Below are positions 34,915-44,006 of a stretch of DNA of 64,000 nt, one piece after another. The notes under the pieces were generated by a model that had not been told where the DNA came from, did not search any database, and worked only from the letters and a program-made list of their open reading frames with translations. This DNA comes from Halovivax limisalsi. Lineage in GTDB: Archaea > Halobacteriota > Halobacteria > Halobacteriales > Natrialbaceae. Position 1 is the stretch's first letter. Each line of letters opens with the position of its first letter. The position numbers and the translations under genes are program-made. The stretch covers positions 1,054,001 to 1,118,000 of the forward strand of contig NZ_CP095757.1 of the NCBI RefSeq assembly GCF_023093535.1, written 5' to 3'.

Positions 34915-35299
34915 CTAGGATAATATGAGTCTCACAGCTAGCCCGGATAAATGTATTGGACCGCTGTATCCCTCGATGATTGCGATATCCCAGTAACGAA
35001 CAAGTATCGTGTTCGTATTCGAGTTCGACCGGAATAACGTTCAGGACGTCACGAAGCGCAATCGATACGCAGCCCCCGATTCACCTCGTTCACTGGTCGA
35101 CTTCCGAATGTCATCAGGAGAGCAGAACGCCCAGTTCATCAGGGCCGAAACTCCAGGACTGTGGCGGTTCAAAAACCGCCGCAATTCACCTGATCCGGCG
35201 CAAACATACACTACCCATCCTCCGGTATCCGCACCACTCCACATCGAACGGGTCGGTTTAGGAGTTCACGCTTGTCCCCATCGAAACGTCTCGTATCGA
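34915..35299. other. Gene-free interval with a strong hairpin
   Basis: No convincing gene is seen. A short plus-strand frame from 35009 begins MFVFEFDRNNVQDVTKRN but soon loses protein character and may be a remnant. GGCGGTT (35163-35169) and AACCGCC (35174-35180) form a 7-bp stem with loop CAAA, which could be a terminator or a repeat end. Confidence 0.4.
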
Positions 35300-35563
35300 T
35301 CACCCGCCGACCGACCACACCCGCTGGCGTCGATCCTCGGCCGATTTCCCGGTGTGACTACCAGGTTCCACTCTCTCGAACTCCAGCATCCCGAGCGCCG
35401 CGACGCAATCGCCGCAGACGTACGTCTCCACGTCCCGATAGCGATCCGAACTCGCGCCCTCGTGACAGGCGACGAGGCGAACGCTGTGCTTCGGGGTGAG
35501 TTCCTGGCCACAGCGCTCGCACGACCGGTCGGGCGATGGTCCGTCGTACTCGTATCGTCCCAT
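35300..35563 (-). CDS. Small zinc-finger protein
   Basis: This 87-residue protein has two cysteine pairs, CERCGQEL near residue 15 and CGDCVAALG near 50, spaced for a single zinc site. It is acidic with a basic C-terminal tail. It resembles the many small haloarchaeal zinc-finger proteins of unknown role. It starts at the ATG complementary to 35561-35563. Confidence 0.65.
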   Translation of the reverse strand: MGRYEYDGPSPDRSCERCGQELTPKHSVRLVACHEGASSDRYRDVETYVCGDCVAALGMLEFERVEPGSHTGKSAEDRRQRVWSVGG

Positions 35564-35997
35564 TAGTGCACCCTCGACGAGCGGCCGACAGACGCACCGC
35601 TATTTTTCGAATCTAAGACGATATCGGGACAGAGCATTCGCTGACGATACCACGGGCGTGCGAGACCTTTTTGTCTCGGCAGTGTGTTCGCAATCATGGC
35701 AGACAAATCCTTCCTGGATTTGGAAGCCACGTCTCGGGTGCTGGACCCACCCGGGACATTCTACAGGCATGTCCCCACGTCAGCGTGGCGTGTGGCTTCC
35801 GTTCAAACAACTGCCACAATCGGTTACATAACTATCGGAGATGAGTGAGATGAATACCGATCGTGGGGTGACGCGAACACCGATCGAGGGACCACTCGCC
35901 CTCGGACAGTCCTGCCCGAGTCGAACGTGCCGGCGACTGTGCTTCCGCTGCAGGCCGACCACTGAACGGTCCCGACAACTCTCACGGCCGAACGCGA
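35564..35997. other. Interval with a hairpin element and a doubtful 50-codon frame
   Basis: Apart from the element at 35722-35800, GAGAC and GTCTC flank a C/T-rich loop near 35670-35685, a possible terminator. A plus-strand frame of about 50 codons starts near 35697 (MADKSFLDLEATSRVLD...) and runs through the hairpins. It has no match I recognise and may be fortuitous. Confidence 0.35.
35722..35800 (+). repeat. Three-stem palindromic element, MITE or structured RNA candidate
   Basis: GGAAGCCAC (35722-35730) and GTGGCTTCC (35792-35800) are exact 9-bp inverted ends. Inside lie two more stems. GTCTCGGGTG pairs with CACCCGGGAC (35731-35740 and 35748-35757, with one G-T pair). CCACG pairs with CGTGG across a 4-nt loop (35775-35779 and 35784-35788). 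The whole folds as a three-way junction. Read from the minus strand it resembles the terminal structure of haloarchaeal TnpB-type elements, so a palindrome-associated miniature element is one explanation. A small RNA is the other. Confidence 0.45.
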
Positions 35998-36507
35998 TCA
36001 CGGGACGTCGCCCGGCATCGAGCCGGTGACCCACCGGCCCGTTTCGGTGTCACACTCGAGGCAGTACGCAACCACGGCGGCACCCTCGGGTGCGTCTTCG
36101 TCGTCCTGTCGGTCGAGCTCGTTGCGCGTTTGCCCGCCGCAGGTCGGGCAATCCCGGCGGAGTTCGGATTCGCCGTACGCCAGCGGCGCGCCCAGCGCGA
36201 GCGCGACGACGCGTTCGTCGCCGCGATTCCAGCCTCGCTGGAACTCGCCGGGCGCGAAGCGGACGATCTCGCCCGCACCGACCGTGACGTCGCCGGTCTC
36301 CGTTTCGAACGTCGCCGTGCCGGACCGGACGAAGAACACCTCCTCCTGGATCTCGTGGCGGTGGTAGCCGAACGCGAAGCTGTCGCCCGGCTCGAGTTCG
36401 TAGTGGTTGATGGCGACGTCGGTCGTTTCGAGCGCTTCGGTCAGCCGGCGCACGACCGCCGCCGGCTGTACGTCGTTTTCGACGTCGTCGATGCGTACGT
36501 GCTTCAC
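35998..36507 (-). CDS. Cupin protein with C-terminal zinc ribbon
   Basis: This 169-residue protein has a cupin barrel at about 30-115. HRHEIQEEVFFVRSGTATFETETG gives motif 1 with its His/Glu metal ligands, and VRFAPGEFQRGWNRGDE the second motif. Then CPTC near 120 and CLEC near 150 form a probable zinc ribbon. The combination is seen in haloarchaeal cupins of unknown substrate. It is divergent from the flavoprotein gene, with about 120 nt between the starts. Confidence 0.82.
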   Translation of the reverse strand: MKHVRIDDVENDVQPAAVVRRLTEALETTDVAINHYELEPGDSFAFGYHRHEIQEEVFFVRSGTATFETETGDVTVGAGEIVRFAPGEFQRGWNRGDERVVALALGAPLAYGESELRRDCPTCGGQTRNELDRQDDEDAPEGAAVVAYCLECDTETGRWVTGSMPGDVP

Positions 36508-36594
36508 GAGTCACCGATCGGTCGACCTCGTGAAACGCGTTGCGGGCGCGTCGGGTTCGGGCTCGATGGACGCCGGTTTCGGGTCCCGTCGTAG

Positions 36595-36603
36595 CTATTT
36601 ACC
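36595..36603 (+). promoter_or_regulatory. TATA element of the flavoprotein gene
   Basis: CTATTTACC is centred 28 nt before ATG 36627. It supports that start over an earlier in-frame ATG at 36540 and over a later one at 36639. Confidence 0.6.
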
Positions 36604-36626
36604 GCGCGGTCCCGTCCGTTGGTGGC

Positions 36627-37661
36627 ATGAGCGACCCGATGGAGAGCCACGAGTACGAGGTCGTCGTGGTGGGCGGCGGGCCGGCCGGGCTGACCGCGGC
36701 GCTGTACACCACGCGACTCGGCCATCGAACGGCGCTCGTCGATCGCGGCGGCGGCCGGGCGGCGATGATGCGAAACGTCCACAACGTCCTCGGCGTTCCC
36801 GAGGAGACCAGCGGCGGCGAGTACCTCGGCGTCGGTCGCGACCAGCTCGAGGCCTACGGCTGCGAGCTCCACCGCGATCTGGTCACCTCGTGTACCTGCG
36901 AGGGCGACGGAGACGGCCCGATCCGGCTGGCCGGGGACGCGGCCGAGTACGCGGGCGACGTCGTCGTCCTCGCCACGGGGTTCGCCGACGTTCGACCTGA
37001 ACCGCCGCTGCCGCGGACCGGCCGCGGCCTCCACTACTGTTTGCACTGCGACGCGTACATGTTCGTGGACGAGTCGGTCTACGTGATGGGTCACGGCGAA
37101 AGCGCGGCCCACGTCGCGGGGATCATGCTGAACTTCACCGACGAGGTCGATCTGTTGACCCGGGGCGAGGCGCTCGAGTGGAGCGACGAGACGGCCGCCG
37201 TGCTCGAGGCGCATCCGATCGACGTGATCGAGACGGAGATCGCGGGGGTTCGAAACGGCGAGGACGGTTGGCTCGAGGCCCTCGAGTTCGAAGACGGCAC
37301 CGTGCGGGAGTACGAAGGTGGCTTCGCCATGTACGGCGCCGAGTACAACAACGGGCTCGCCCGGGAGCTGGGCTGTGAGCTCAACGACGACGGCACGATC
37401 GCGGTCGACGATCACGGGCGGACCTCGGTCGAGGCCGTCTACGCCGTGGGCGACTGCACGCCCGGTCACAACCAGGTCCCGGTCGCGCTCGGACAGGGCG
37501 CGAAAGCCGGGATCGACGTCCACTTCCGGTTGCGCGACTTCCCGCGAGATCTCGAGGCGATCGACGAACTGGGGCCGGTTCGGTCGACCGACGTCCCCGG
37601 GATCCCCGACGCACTCCTCGAACAGGCCGTCGACTTCCACACGTACGGGCGCGAACGATGA
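36627..37661 (+). CDS. Thioredoxin-reductase-like FAD oxidoreductase
   Basis: This 344-residue flavoprotein has the two-domain plan of thioredoxin reductase. The FAD motif is VVVVGGGPAGLTAAL near the start. The redox-active C138-L-H-C141 is followed by Asp (YCLHCDAYM), and the NAD(P) region is VYVMGHGESAAHV. The late FAD motif is YAVGDCTPGHNQVPVALGQGAKAG. The CxxCD motif argues for disulfide reduction rather than a ferredoxin reductase. The small thioredoxin at 1774-2043 is a possible substrate, but the two are not linked. The 40 C-terminal residues are longer than in the bacterial enzyme. Confidence 0.85.
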   Translation: MSDPMESHEYEVVVVGGGPAGLTAALYTTRLGHRTALVDRGGGRAAMMRNVHNVLGVPEETSGGEYLGVGRDQLEAYGCELHRDLVTSCTCEGDGDGPIRLAGDAAEYAGDVVVLATGFADVRPEPPLPRTGRGLHYCLHCDAYMFVDESVYVMGHGESAAHVAGIMLNFTDEVDLLTRGEALEWSDETAAVLEAHPIDVIETEIAGVRNGEDGWLEALEFEDGTVREYEGGFAMYGAEYNNGLARELGCELNDDGTIAVDDHGRTSVEAVYAVGDCTPGHNQVPVALGQGAKAGIDVHFRLRDFPRDLEAIDELGPVRSTDVPGIPDALLEQAVDFHTYGRER

Positions 37662-38684
37662 AGCGACGGCGAGCGATGCACTATCTGTGACCGTCCACGA
37701 CCGATTACCTGCGGTCGGGAGGGATGTCCGTGGGAGCCGCCGCCCGTCGCGCCCTTCTCGCAGTCGCGGTCGAGACGAGCGAACCGTTCGCGAATCCAGT
37801 CCGATCGGTCGCGAGAACCGGAGCGGAGAGCGTAACGCTATCGGCGTCCGTCTGTGGCGTACAAGATGTGGATGCGGGGGTCCCGCTGACGCTTCAGGGC
37901 AACTCAGTTCGGGGCCCGCAACGATATGATTGCACAGGTTCGAACAACATTTGCCACGTCTGTACGTCCCTCTGTCGCGCGTTCGGGACGCTCCGACGTG
38001 GTCTCCATCGGCGGCACCCAGTTCTGAGGACCCGTTCGACGCGCTCTCACCGGTGAGACCTGGCGGCGGGCCGTCACCGAGGTGCCCGCCCCGGTCGACG
38101 GCTCGACGCTCGCGACCGGCCCTCGTCCCCGTCAGCGCCGGTCGCGACGACGTGGGCCACCGAGTGGCACGCCTCGGCGCACTCCCGTTCGAATGTCGAA
38201 CGGATGCGTCACGGGCTTCCGAATCGGACAGCCTCACCCGACGAATCCGTTTCGATACGGAGCTGAGGCGCGATTCGGTTCGAAATCGTGGACTCAGTAG
38301 CGAAACCTATTTCCGACCCGCTGGGTTACGTTTCACCGACGAAGGGCCCGGTCCGGTTTTCTCTCGTCGCCTCGATCCGCCGCCCGGTTGTGGCGATCTG
38401 GGCTTTCCGATGCGGCGCGCCCGTTTCACACCCTGGCGTGCGTCGATACGGGACCGGGCGCCGACGATACATGACGCACGAAACCCGTCCCCCGCGGTCG
38501 AGCCGTCGATCGATGCGCACCGAGCGGTCAGTACGGGTCGAGACTCGGCCACGTGCGACGCTGACCGCCGATCGCGGTTCCGTCGCCGAGCACTCACGGT
38601 GCGGTCCGGTGCTGCCCGGCGACGATGCGGGCCACCGCTCGCAACCGCGGAGAGGGGAGCAGCGCCGTCGCGAACCGATCTCCA
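37662..38684. other. About 1 kb without a recognisable gene
   Basis: All six frames here give arginine- and serine-rich translations without the acidic bias of real genes, although several are open for hundreds of bases. TCTCACCGGTGAGA near 38045-38058 is a perfect 14-bp palindrome. The stretch could be a decayed region; no homologue could be made out by eye. Confidence 0.45.
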
Positions 38685-39362
38685 ATGAATAAATCGATAG
38701 ACCCGTCGGACGATGCCAGTGTGCAGTCGATCCCGCCGTTCCCAGCGGCGGTGAGCGCCGGGTCGACCGTCCTCGTCGCTGGAACGGTCGACCCGTCGAA
38801 CGACGCGATCGGGCTCCGCATGCTGTGTCGGTACGGCGACGCCGACGACGCCGCACTCGTCGTCACGAGCACCGAAACGGCCGACGAGACGACGGCTCGC
38901 TACGAGTCGGTCTGTCCCGAGGGCGGGCCGTCGATCGGACTCGTCGACACCCAGTCCAAACGCCAGTACCTCTCGTCGCTGTACGGGCCGACGCCGACGG
39001 TGTACACGCCGTCGACGGCCGACCTCGAGCGCATCGTCATCGCGCTCGCGGAGCTCACCGAGACGGCCGTCCCGCCGACGGACGCCCGCCATCTCGTCGT
39101 TCGGTCGGTCACGCCTCTTCTCGAACACGCGTCCGTCGACCGCGTCTGTAACGTTCTGCGGCGGATCTCGGGCCTTCGCACCGGCGGCGGAATCTGCTAC
39201 GTCGGGATCCACTACACTGAGCACGACCAGGACGCGGTCGCGGAACTCGCCCGGCAGGCCGACGGCATCGTCTGGGTGACGCGCGGCGCGGATCGAGACG
39301 TGACGTTCGACTACCAGCCGGCCCGGAGCTACGTGGGGCCGATCCCCGACGGCGACTCGTAG
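38685..39362 (+). CDS. DUF7504-like protein (RecA/KaiC-type fold without Walker A)
   Basis: This 225-residue haloarchaeal protein follows the DUF7504 pattern: AGSTVLVAGTVDPSND where a P-loop would sit, ALVVTSTETADETTARYE, then SIGLVDTQSKRQ. RHLVVRSVTPLLEHASVDRVCNVLRRISG comes later, and GGICYVGIHYTEHDQDAVAELARQADGIVWV lies near the end. The P-loop Gly-Lys-Thr is missing, so ATP binding is unlikely. Such proteins often accompany chromatin or signal-transduction genes, but the neighbours here give no hint. The start is at MNKSIDPS. Confidence 0.75.
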   Translation: MNKSIDPSDDASVQSIPPFPAAVSAGSTVLVAGTVDPSNDAIGLRMLCRYGDADDAALVVTSTETADETTARYESVCPEGGPSIGLVDTQSKRQYLSSLYGPTPTVYTPSTADLERIVIALAELTETAVPPTDARHLVVRSVTPLLEHASVDRVCNVLRRISGLRTGGGICYVGIHYTEHDQDAVAELARQADGIVWVTRGADRDVTFDYQPARSYVGPIPDGDS

Positions 39363-39529
39363 AACGCGCCGCCGCAGTCGAACGCGGTCGCGGTCGACGC
39401 GGCGCCGATCGTAGTACCGGGTCCCCAGTATCACTGCCCACGACGCGCGCTTGGCATCGACTCACAGCGAGGCTCCACAGGAGGGGACGGACCGATGCGG
39501 ATTTACGTGCGGGCGGCGCGGTCCGCACC

Positions 39530-39715
39530 ATGGGGTTTGGAAGCTACGACGAGTCCGAACAACGCCAGCAGGACGTCGGCGATGACGAGGAAGAGACGGC
39601 GGTGAACGTCCACGAACACGATCACGACGGCGAAATGACGACCGAAACGGGGAGTTCGACCGACGAACTCCTCGGTCAGCTGCAGGAGATCAAGGAGCAG
39701 ACGGACGAAGAGTAA
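39530..39715 (+). CDS. DUF5786 family small protein
   Basis: This 61-residue, extremely acidic protein is conserved across haloarchaea (MGFGSYDESEQRQQ...). It is probably disordered in the middle, with a C-terminal helix, STDELLGQLQEIKEQ. The function is unknown. The family N-terminus fixes the start. Confidence 0.85.
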   Translation: MGFGSYDESEQRQQDVGDDEEETAVNVHEHDHDGEMTTETGSSTDELLGQLQEIKEQTDEE

Positions 39716-39904
39716 CCGTCGACGGGTCCAGCCGGATCGCGGTTCGAGGCCGGTCGAATGTTCGATTGCAACGCGGGCAACCGCTGGCACTGCCGCCGGC
39801 GTAACCGGCGAGCCGTAATTGCGCTGGGTCGTCTCGTTCTGAGGGCCGGTCGATACCGCGTTCCAGCCAGCCCATCGGTCGCTCTGTGAGCTCGCCTTCC
39901 GAAT

Positions 39905-41254
39905 CTATTCGACGAGCTGGATCACGTTTCCGTTCGCGGTGACGTGGAGGTCTCGCCCCATCGTGTAGCCCTGGTTGGATGCGAGGTCGACGTACCCCGA
40001 GAAGCCGCTCATGTCCTGGTGGGCGGGGATGACGTGCTGGGGCTGGAGGGCGTCGAGCATCTGGTAGTGGCCCTCCTGGCGGAGGTGGCCGGAGACGTGG
40101 ATGTCCGAGTAGACGCGGGCGCCCTGCATGCCGAGCAGTTTCTCGGCCTGGTATCGCTGTCCCTCGTTGGTCGGCTCCGGGATGACCCGGGCGGAGAAGA
40201 GGACCTTATCACCCTCGTCCAGGTCGTAGTTCGTCTCGCCGCGGGCCATCCGGGTGAGCATCGCGCGCGGTTCGCCCTGGTGGCCGGTGACGATCGGGAG
40301 GAAGTCCTCCTTCCCGTCGTCCATGATGCGCTCGAAGGACTGGTCGATCGAGCGTCGATAACCGAACATCCCGAGTGAATCGGGGAAGTCGACGATGTCG
40401 AGTCGATCGGCCGTTCCGGAGTACTTCTCCATCGACCGGCCCAGCAGGATGGGCTGGCGGCCGATGTCCTCGGCGAACTCGACCAGGCTCGTGACCCGGG
40501 CGATGTGACTCGAGAACGTCGTCGCGACGATCCCGCCGTCGTAGTCCTCCAGGCTGTACATCACGTCCCGGAGGTGCTCGCGGGCCACGCGCTCGGAGGG
40601 CGTTCGCCCCTGCTTGTTCGCGTTGGTACAGTCCTCGATGTAACAGAGCACGCCCTCGTCCTCGCGACCGATCTCGCGAAAGCGCTTCATGTCGATCGGA
40701 TCGCCGAGGACCGGCGTGTGGTCCATCCGCTTGTCCAGGCCGTAGACGATGGCTCCTTCGGGCGTGTGGAGAACGGGGTTGATCGCGCCGACGATGGAGT
40801 GGGTGACGTTGACGAACTCGAGTTCGAGTCCGTGCTCGCCGATCGTCATCGACTCGCCCGGATCCATCGTGCGGAGTTCGTTCCCGGTGCTGAACTTGTC
40901 CTCGTCCTGGATCTCCTCCTCGACGAGGGCGCTGGTAAACGGCGTCGCGACGACCGGCGCGTCGTACCGGTGGGCGAGCTTCGAGATCGCGCCGATGTGA
41001 TCCAGGTGGCCGTGGGTCGGCACGATCGCCCTGACGTCGCCGTCCAGGTCGGCCATGACCCGGTCGTCCGGGATCGCCCCCATGTCGATCAGGTCGAGAC
41101 TGTGCATCCCCTCCGTCTGAATGTTGTCGTGAATGAGCACCTTCGACAGGTTCAGACCCATGTCGAAGATGACGATGTCGTCGCCCGCCCGCACCGCAGT
41201 CATCTGTCGCCCGACCTCCTCGTAGCCGCCGATCGTCGCGATTTCGATTTCCAT
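39905..41254 (-). CDS. rnj: Ribonuclease J (beta-CASP 5'-3' exonuclease)
   Basis: This 449-residue metallo-beta-lactamase/beta-CASP nuclease degrades RNA from the 5' end and is a central archaeal RNA-decay enzyme. The opening [21 protein letters not shown] is typical. H81-G-H83-L-D85-H86 binds the zinc pair, with later ligands in NVTHSI and YGLDKR. The beta-CASP part has [15 protein letters not shown] and TGHQGEPRA, and the C-terminal motif is [18 protein letters not shown]. The open frame upstream of ATG 41254 is arginine-rich and is not part of the family. Confidence 0.93.
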   Translation of the reverse strand: MEIEIATIGGYEEVGRQMTAVRAGDDIVIFDMGLNLSKVLIHDNIQTEGMHSLDLIDMGAIPDDRVMADLDGDVRAIVPTHGHLDHIGAISKLAHRYDAPVVATPFTSALVEEEIQDEDKFSTGNELRTMDPGESMTIGEHGLELEFVNVTHSIVGAINPVLHTPEGAIVYGLDKRMDHTPVLGDPIDMKRFREIGREDEGVLCYIEDCTNANKQGRTPSERVAREHLRDVMYSLEDYDGGIVATTFSSHIARVTSLVEFAEDIGRQPILLGRSMEKYSGTADRLDIVDFPDSLGMFGYRRSIDQSFERIMDDGKEDFLPIVTGHQGEPRAMLTRMARGETNYDLDEGDKVLFSARVIPEPTNEGQRYQAEKLLGMQGARVYSDIHVSGHLRQEGHYQMLDALQPQHVIPAHQDMSGFSGYVDLASNQGYTMGRDLHVTANGNVIQLVE

Positions 41255-41670
41255 ATTCAGGTTCCGATCATAGCGGCCGAACGCCTGGTATCGGCCCGAG
41301 CGCACGGAACGAGGCCTCCCGGCCGACGAACCCGAGAATCGGAGTTTTCGCTCCCTCAAATTCGCGTCGCAAGATCGTTCGCTACCACGGCGCGGCCAGC
41401 GCGTGTTTCGGTTATCCAGTACGAGCCGGCCCGGGCGGAAATAGTCGGCGGTTCGCGTGCGACCGTCTCCCTGATCGAACGGCGAGCACTCGCCGAACCG
41501 GCGGGTTACGTTCCGAAACGCATTTCGTCCCCTCGCCGAAGGTCGAGTCGTGAACGACGACGGGCTGCAGTTCTGGGCGCCCTACAGATAAACGAGGCGA
41601 GTGCCTCGGGGTCGTTCGGAAGATCGACGGTCTTCCGTGATGACGAGAGCTCCGCTCTCTCGAACCACTT
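41255..41670. other. Interval upstream of the RNase J gene
   Basis: No gene is visible in these 416 nt. The part next to the RNase J start contains TTCAGGTTCCGATCATAGC but no clear TATA element. The far end holds three successive hairpins, described separately. Confidence 0.45.
41593..41662. repeat. Cluster of three short hairpins
   Basis: CGAGGC/GCCTCG (41593-41608) has loop GAGT. CGGAAGA/TCTTCCG (41617-41637) has a 7-nt loop. CGAGAG/CTCTCG (41644-41662) has a 7-nt loop. They lie between the RNase J upstream region and an MFS relic. The style resembles the larger hairpin repeat at 57.5 kb. Confidence 0.45.
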
Positions 41671-42380
41671 GACCTGAGGCGGTACGCGCCGCGTTCCCGC
41701 TCGTCGACTCCAGCGCCGGGAGCCTCTACGAGGCGTTCGGGTTCGCCCCGATATTCGCCGCCGTCGCCGCGGCCCAGGGCGGACTGGCCTACGGCGGGTT
41801 CGCGGTCGCGCTCACCGTCGTCGCCGAGAAGTTCACCAACATGTGCTGTCAGCCGTCCACCGGTCGGCTCTCGGACCGAGCCGGGCGGGCGGCGTTCGTC
41901 TTCGCCGGTGGCGCGGCCTACGGCGCGATCGCGCTGGCCGTGCCCCTGGCCCCCGCAGTCGGCGCTACCCTCGACACTCTCGCTGGGGTCCCCGCCGCGG
42001 TTGCGGGCCGCTCGCTCCCCGGCTGGCTCCGATTGAGGCCGTCCCCGACCAGCTCGTTCTCCTCCGGACGTCTCGCCGGCGTTCCTCCCGCTCGTGACGC
42101 TCTCGGGGCTGCTCGGCGTCGCCGACAGCTTCCGGGAGCATGGAGCTCTTTGCGGACGAGGGGACCAGCGAGGGCGGCGTCGCCTCGAGTTTCGGGATTC
42201 GCGAACTCGTCTGGCGGCCGGGCAGCGTGATCGCGCCGCTGCTCGGCGGCTGGCTCATGGTCGAGGTGAGCATGGCCTCGGTCTTCTACGTCGGCGGTGC
42301 GTTCGCCCTGACAGGCGCCGCGACCCTCTTCGTGTTCTCGTCCGCTTCCGCGGGATTCGAGGCCTCACGACCTGGTGACG
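41671..42380 (+). pseudogene. Remnant of a major facilitator superfamily transporter gene
   Basis: One frame from about 41680 reads LYEAFGFAPIFAAVAAAQ, VVAEKFTNMCCQPSTGRLSDRAGR (an MFS loop motif), AAFVFAGGAAYGAIALA and VPLAPAVGATL. The sense then jumps frame near 42000 and again near 42120. It continues as FADEGTSEGGVASSFGIRELVWRPGSVIAPLLGGWLMVEVSMASVFYVGGAFALTG with no sensible stop. The N-terminal half of a 12-helix transporter is absent. The gene is clearly dead; its substrate cannot be inferred. Confidence 0.7.
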
Positions 42381-42454
42381 ACCGATCGCCGTCCCGTCAA
42401 TCGCGAGGGGAGACCGTCGAACCGGCTGCCGACGCCGCCGTCGGTCGGCCGCCC

Positions 42455-42772
42455 TCACGGATCGACCGCACAGCGATCGCCGCACTCGCCGCCGCAGCCG
42501 CAGTCGCTTCCGAGGGTGACGCTGTCGCACTCCTCGCAGCAGCCGACTCGGAGGTAGACGGTGACGGCGACCAGCAGGCCGACGCCGCCGACGACCGCGC
42601 CGGAGACCGATCCGAGGACGGGGAGGGCGATCGACCCGTTCCCGACGATGCCCAGGCTGACGCCCGCGAGGACCCCGGTCAGCAGAATGAGGACGGTCGT
42701 GCGACCCACGGCGGTGCGGACCCACGCGACGAATCGCGACGGGATCGCCGCGGGACCTGCGTCGTTCGTCAT
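42455..42772 (-). CDS. Small membrane protein with cysteine-rich tail
   Basis: This 105-residue protein has two hydrophobic helices, TVLILLTGVLAGVSLGIVG and GAVVGGVGLLVAVTVYLRV. They are followed by a tail of about 32 residues with eight cysteines (GCCEECDSV...DCGCGGECGDRC). The tail could bind metal or form disulfides, depending on which side of the membrane it faces. It is unrelated to the cysteine-rich precursor at 10.5 kb. AT-rich sequence 25-45 nt upstream suits a promoter. The start is taken at MTNDAGPA; MDRSPT, six codons earlier, is possible. Confidence 0.6.
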   Translation of the reverse strand: MTNDAGPAAIPSRFVAWVRTAVGRTTVLILLTGVLAGVSLGIVGNGSIALPVLGSVSGAVVGGVGLLVAVTVYLRVGCCEECDSVTLGSDCGCGGECGDRCAVDP

Positions 42773-42910
42773 CGTGGGGGAACGGTCCATCGTGAATTAT
42801 CTAAGTAATTACGGTTCGGACGGCGCGGACGCCCGTCGAAATCCCGGTCGGTCCGGCCATCGCCGTCTAGCATCGCCGACACCGTTATCGTGGCGCCAGT
42901 CCTCCCGTAT

Positions 42911-43201
42911 ATGAGAGATCGGCCCGTATCGCCGCTCTCGCCCGCCCTCATGGACCACTCACCGTCCCCCGATCCCGCTGACCCGACGGCCGCCTTCCGA
43001 ACCCGACTCGCCGACGCGCTCCTCTCGGCGTACGCACGCGGCGCGACCGTCGAGACGACGCACGAAATCGACGGACCCTGCGCCGACGCGCCCGGCTGGC
43101 GCGTCACCGTCGAGAAAGTCCCACCCGAACGGCGTCGGTACGAGCCGGCCCTGCTCGAGGAGGGACAGGCGTCGAACGAGGACGCCGGTCGAACCCCGTG
43201 A
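42911..43201 (+). CDS. Small hypothetical protein
   Basis: This protein has 96 residues with the start at 42911, or 83 with the start at 42950. The core TAAFRTRLADALLSAYARGATVETTHEIDGPCADAPGWRVTVEKVPPE suggests a helix followed by a short sheet. It is acidic overall, without membrane segments or metal motifs. CACCGTTATCG just upstream could be a weak promoter. No family is recognised. Confidence 0.5.
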   Translation: MRDRPVSPLSPALMDHSPSPDPADPTAAFRTRLADALLSAYARGATVETTHEIDGPCADAPGWRVTVEKVPPERRRYEPALLEEGQASNEDAGRTP

Positions 43202-43464
43202 GCGACGTCGACGGAGAAACGCGACGTCGACGCCGGCCGCTCGGAGCCGGCCGCGTTAGCGCCGTCGCCGTCTGCGAATTCGCCTTCGATCGCGTCGACC
43301 GGACGGACTGACCGTCTTCGCTGAGTGTTTAATTCGACTGCAGATTTTCGAATACAAACGCTTATCGTATTCCTCCGCACAGAACCACACTGACGTACTT
43401 TGCTGAAGTCGGCGGGCGAGAGACGTTGGCGGGGCGTCGGGTCGGTACAGTACCGAGAGGCCGT

Positions 43465-43818
43465 ATGATTCCCAACTCCAAGACCCCACACCGATCCGAC
43501 GACCGCCGCGAGATCACCCCCACGGAACTGTTCGCCGTATTCTCGAGCGAGCGTCGCCAGCGAGCGGTCGCCTACCTCGCGGGAAAACCGGCCGCGATCC
43601 CGCTCGGCGATCTGGCGGAGTGGATTGCGATCTGCGAGGGCGAGCCGACGTACGACCGGTACGACCGCGTCCTCACCGCGCTGGCGCACACCCACCTGCC
43701 CCACCTCAGCGACGCGGGGATCGTCCGGTACGACGCCGGAGCCGAAACCGTCGAACTGGCCGTCTCGCGGCGCGTGGTGCAACCGTACCTGGAACTCGCC
43801 GGCCACGCCGACGCGTAG
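43465..43818 (+). CDS. Winged-helix protein, DUF7344 type
   Basis: This 117-residue protein has the same fold as the one at 25101-25430. ELFAVFSSERRQRAVAYLAGK is followed by PLGDLAEWIAICEGEP, then YDRVLTALAHTHLPHLSDAGIVRYDAGAETVELA. It is probably a DNA-binding regulator. The start at MIPNSK follows AT-rich sequence containing CGCTTATCG about 100 nt upstream. Confidence 0.78.
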   Translation: MIPNSKTPHRSDDRREITPTELFAVFSSERRQRAVAYLAGKPAAIPLGDLAEWIAICEGEPTYDRYDRVLTALAHTHLPHLSDAGIVRYDAGAETVELAVSRRVVQPYLELAGHADA

Positions 43819-43976
43819 GACGTATTCGACCCTCACCCGAACCGCCGCGACGCCTCCGCGGAGGTAGGGTCCAGTCTGGTGTGCCGGCCAGCGATGCCGC
43901 GCCCGTTGTGCATGCCGCTGACGTGATTCGTCCTCTCCACGACGACGTCGGCCACTTTCCCCTGACCTCCCTGAAT

Positions 43977-43984
43977 CCTTATGG
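43977..43984 (+). promoter_or_regulatory. TATA element of the amine-oxidase gene
   Basis: CCTTATGG is centred 27 nt before ATG 44007. It shows that the long open frame further upstream is not part of the protein. Confidence 0.6.
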
Positions 43985-44006
43985 TTACGCGGTCGTATGG
44001 GGTGCT

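Noticed and set aside
31508-35244. CACCACTCCACATC occurs near 31509 and again near 35230, possibly bounding a 3.7-kb island as attachment repeats.
   Set aside because: A shared 14-mer is expected several times by chance in 64 kb; there is no integrase gene and the tRNA gene is not at the border.
38307-39434. A 375-codon minus-strand frame overlapping the DUF7504-like gene.
   Set aside because: The translation is dominated by arginine and aspartate repeats typical of antisense shadows, and the plus-strand protein has family character.
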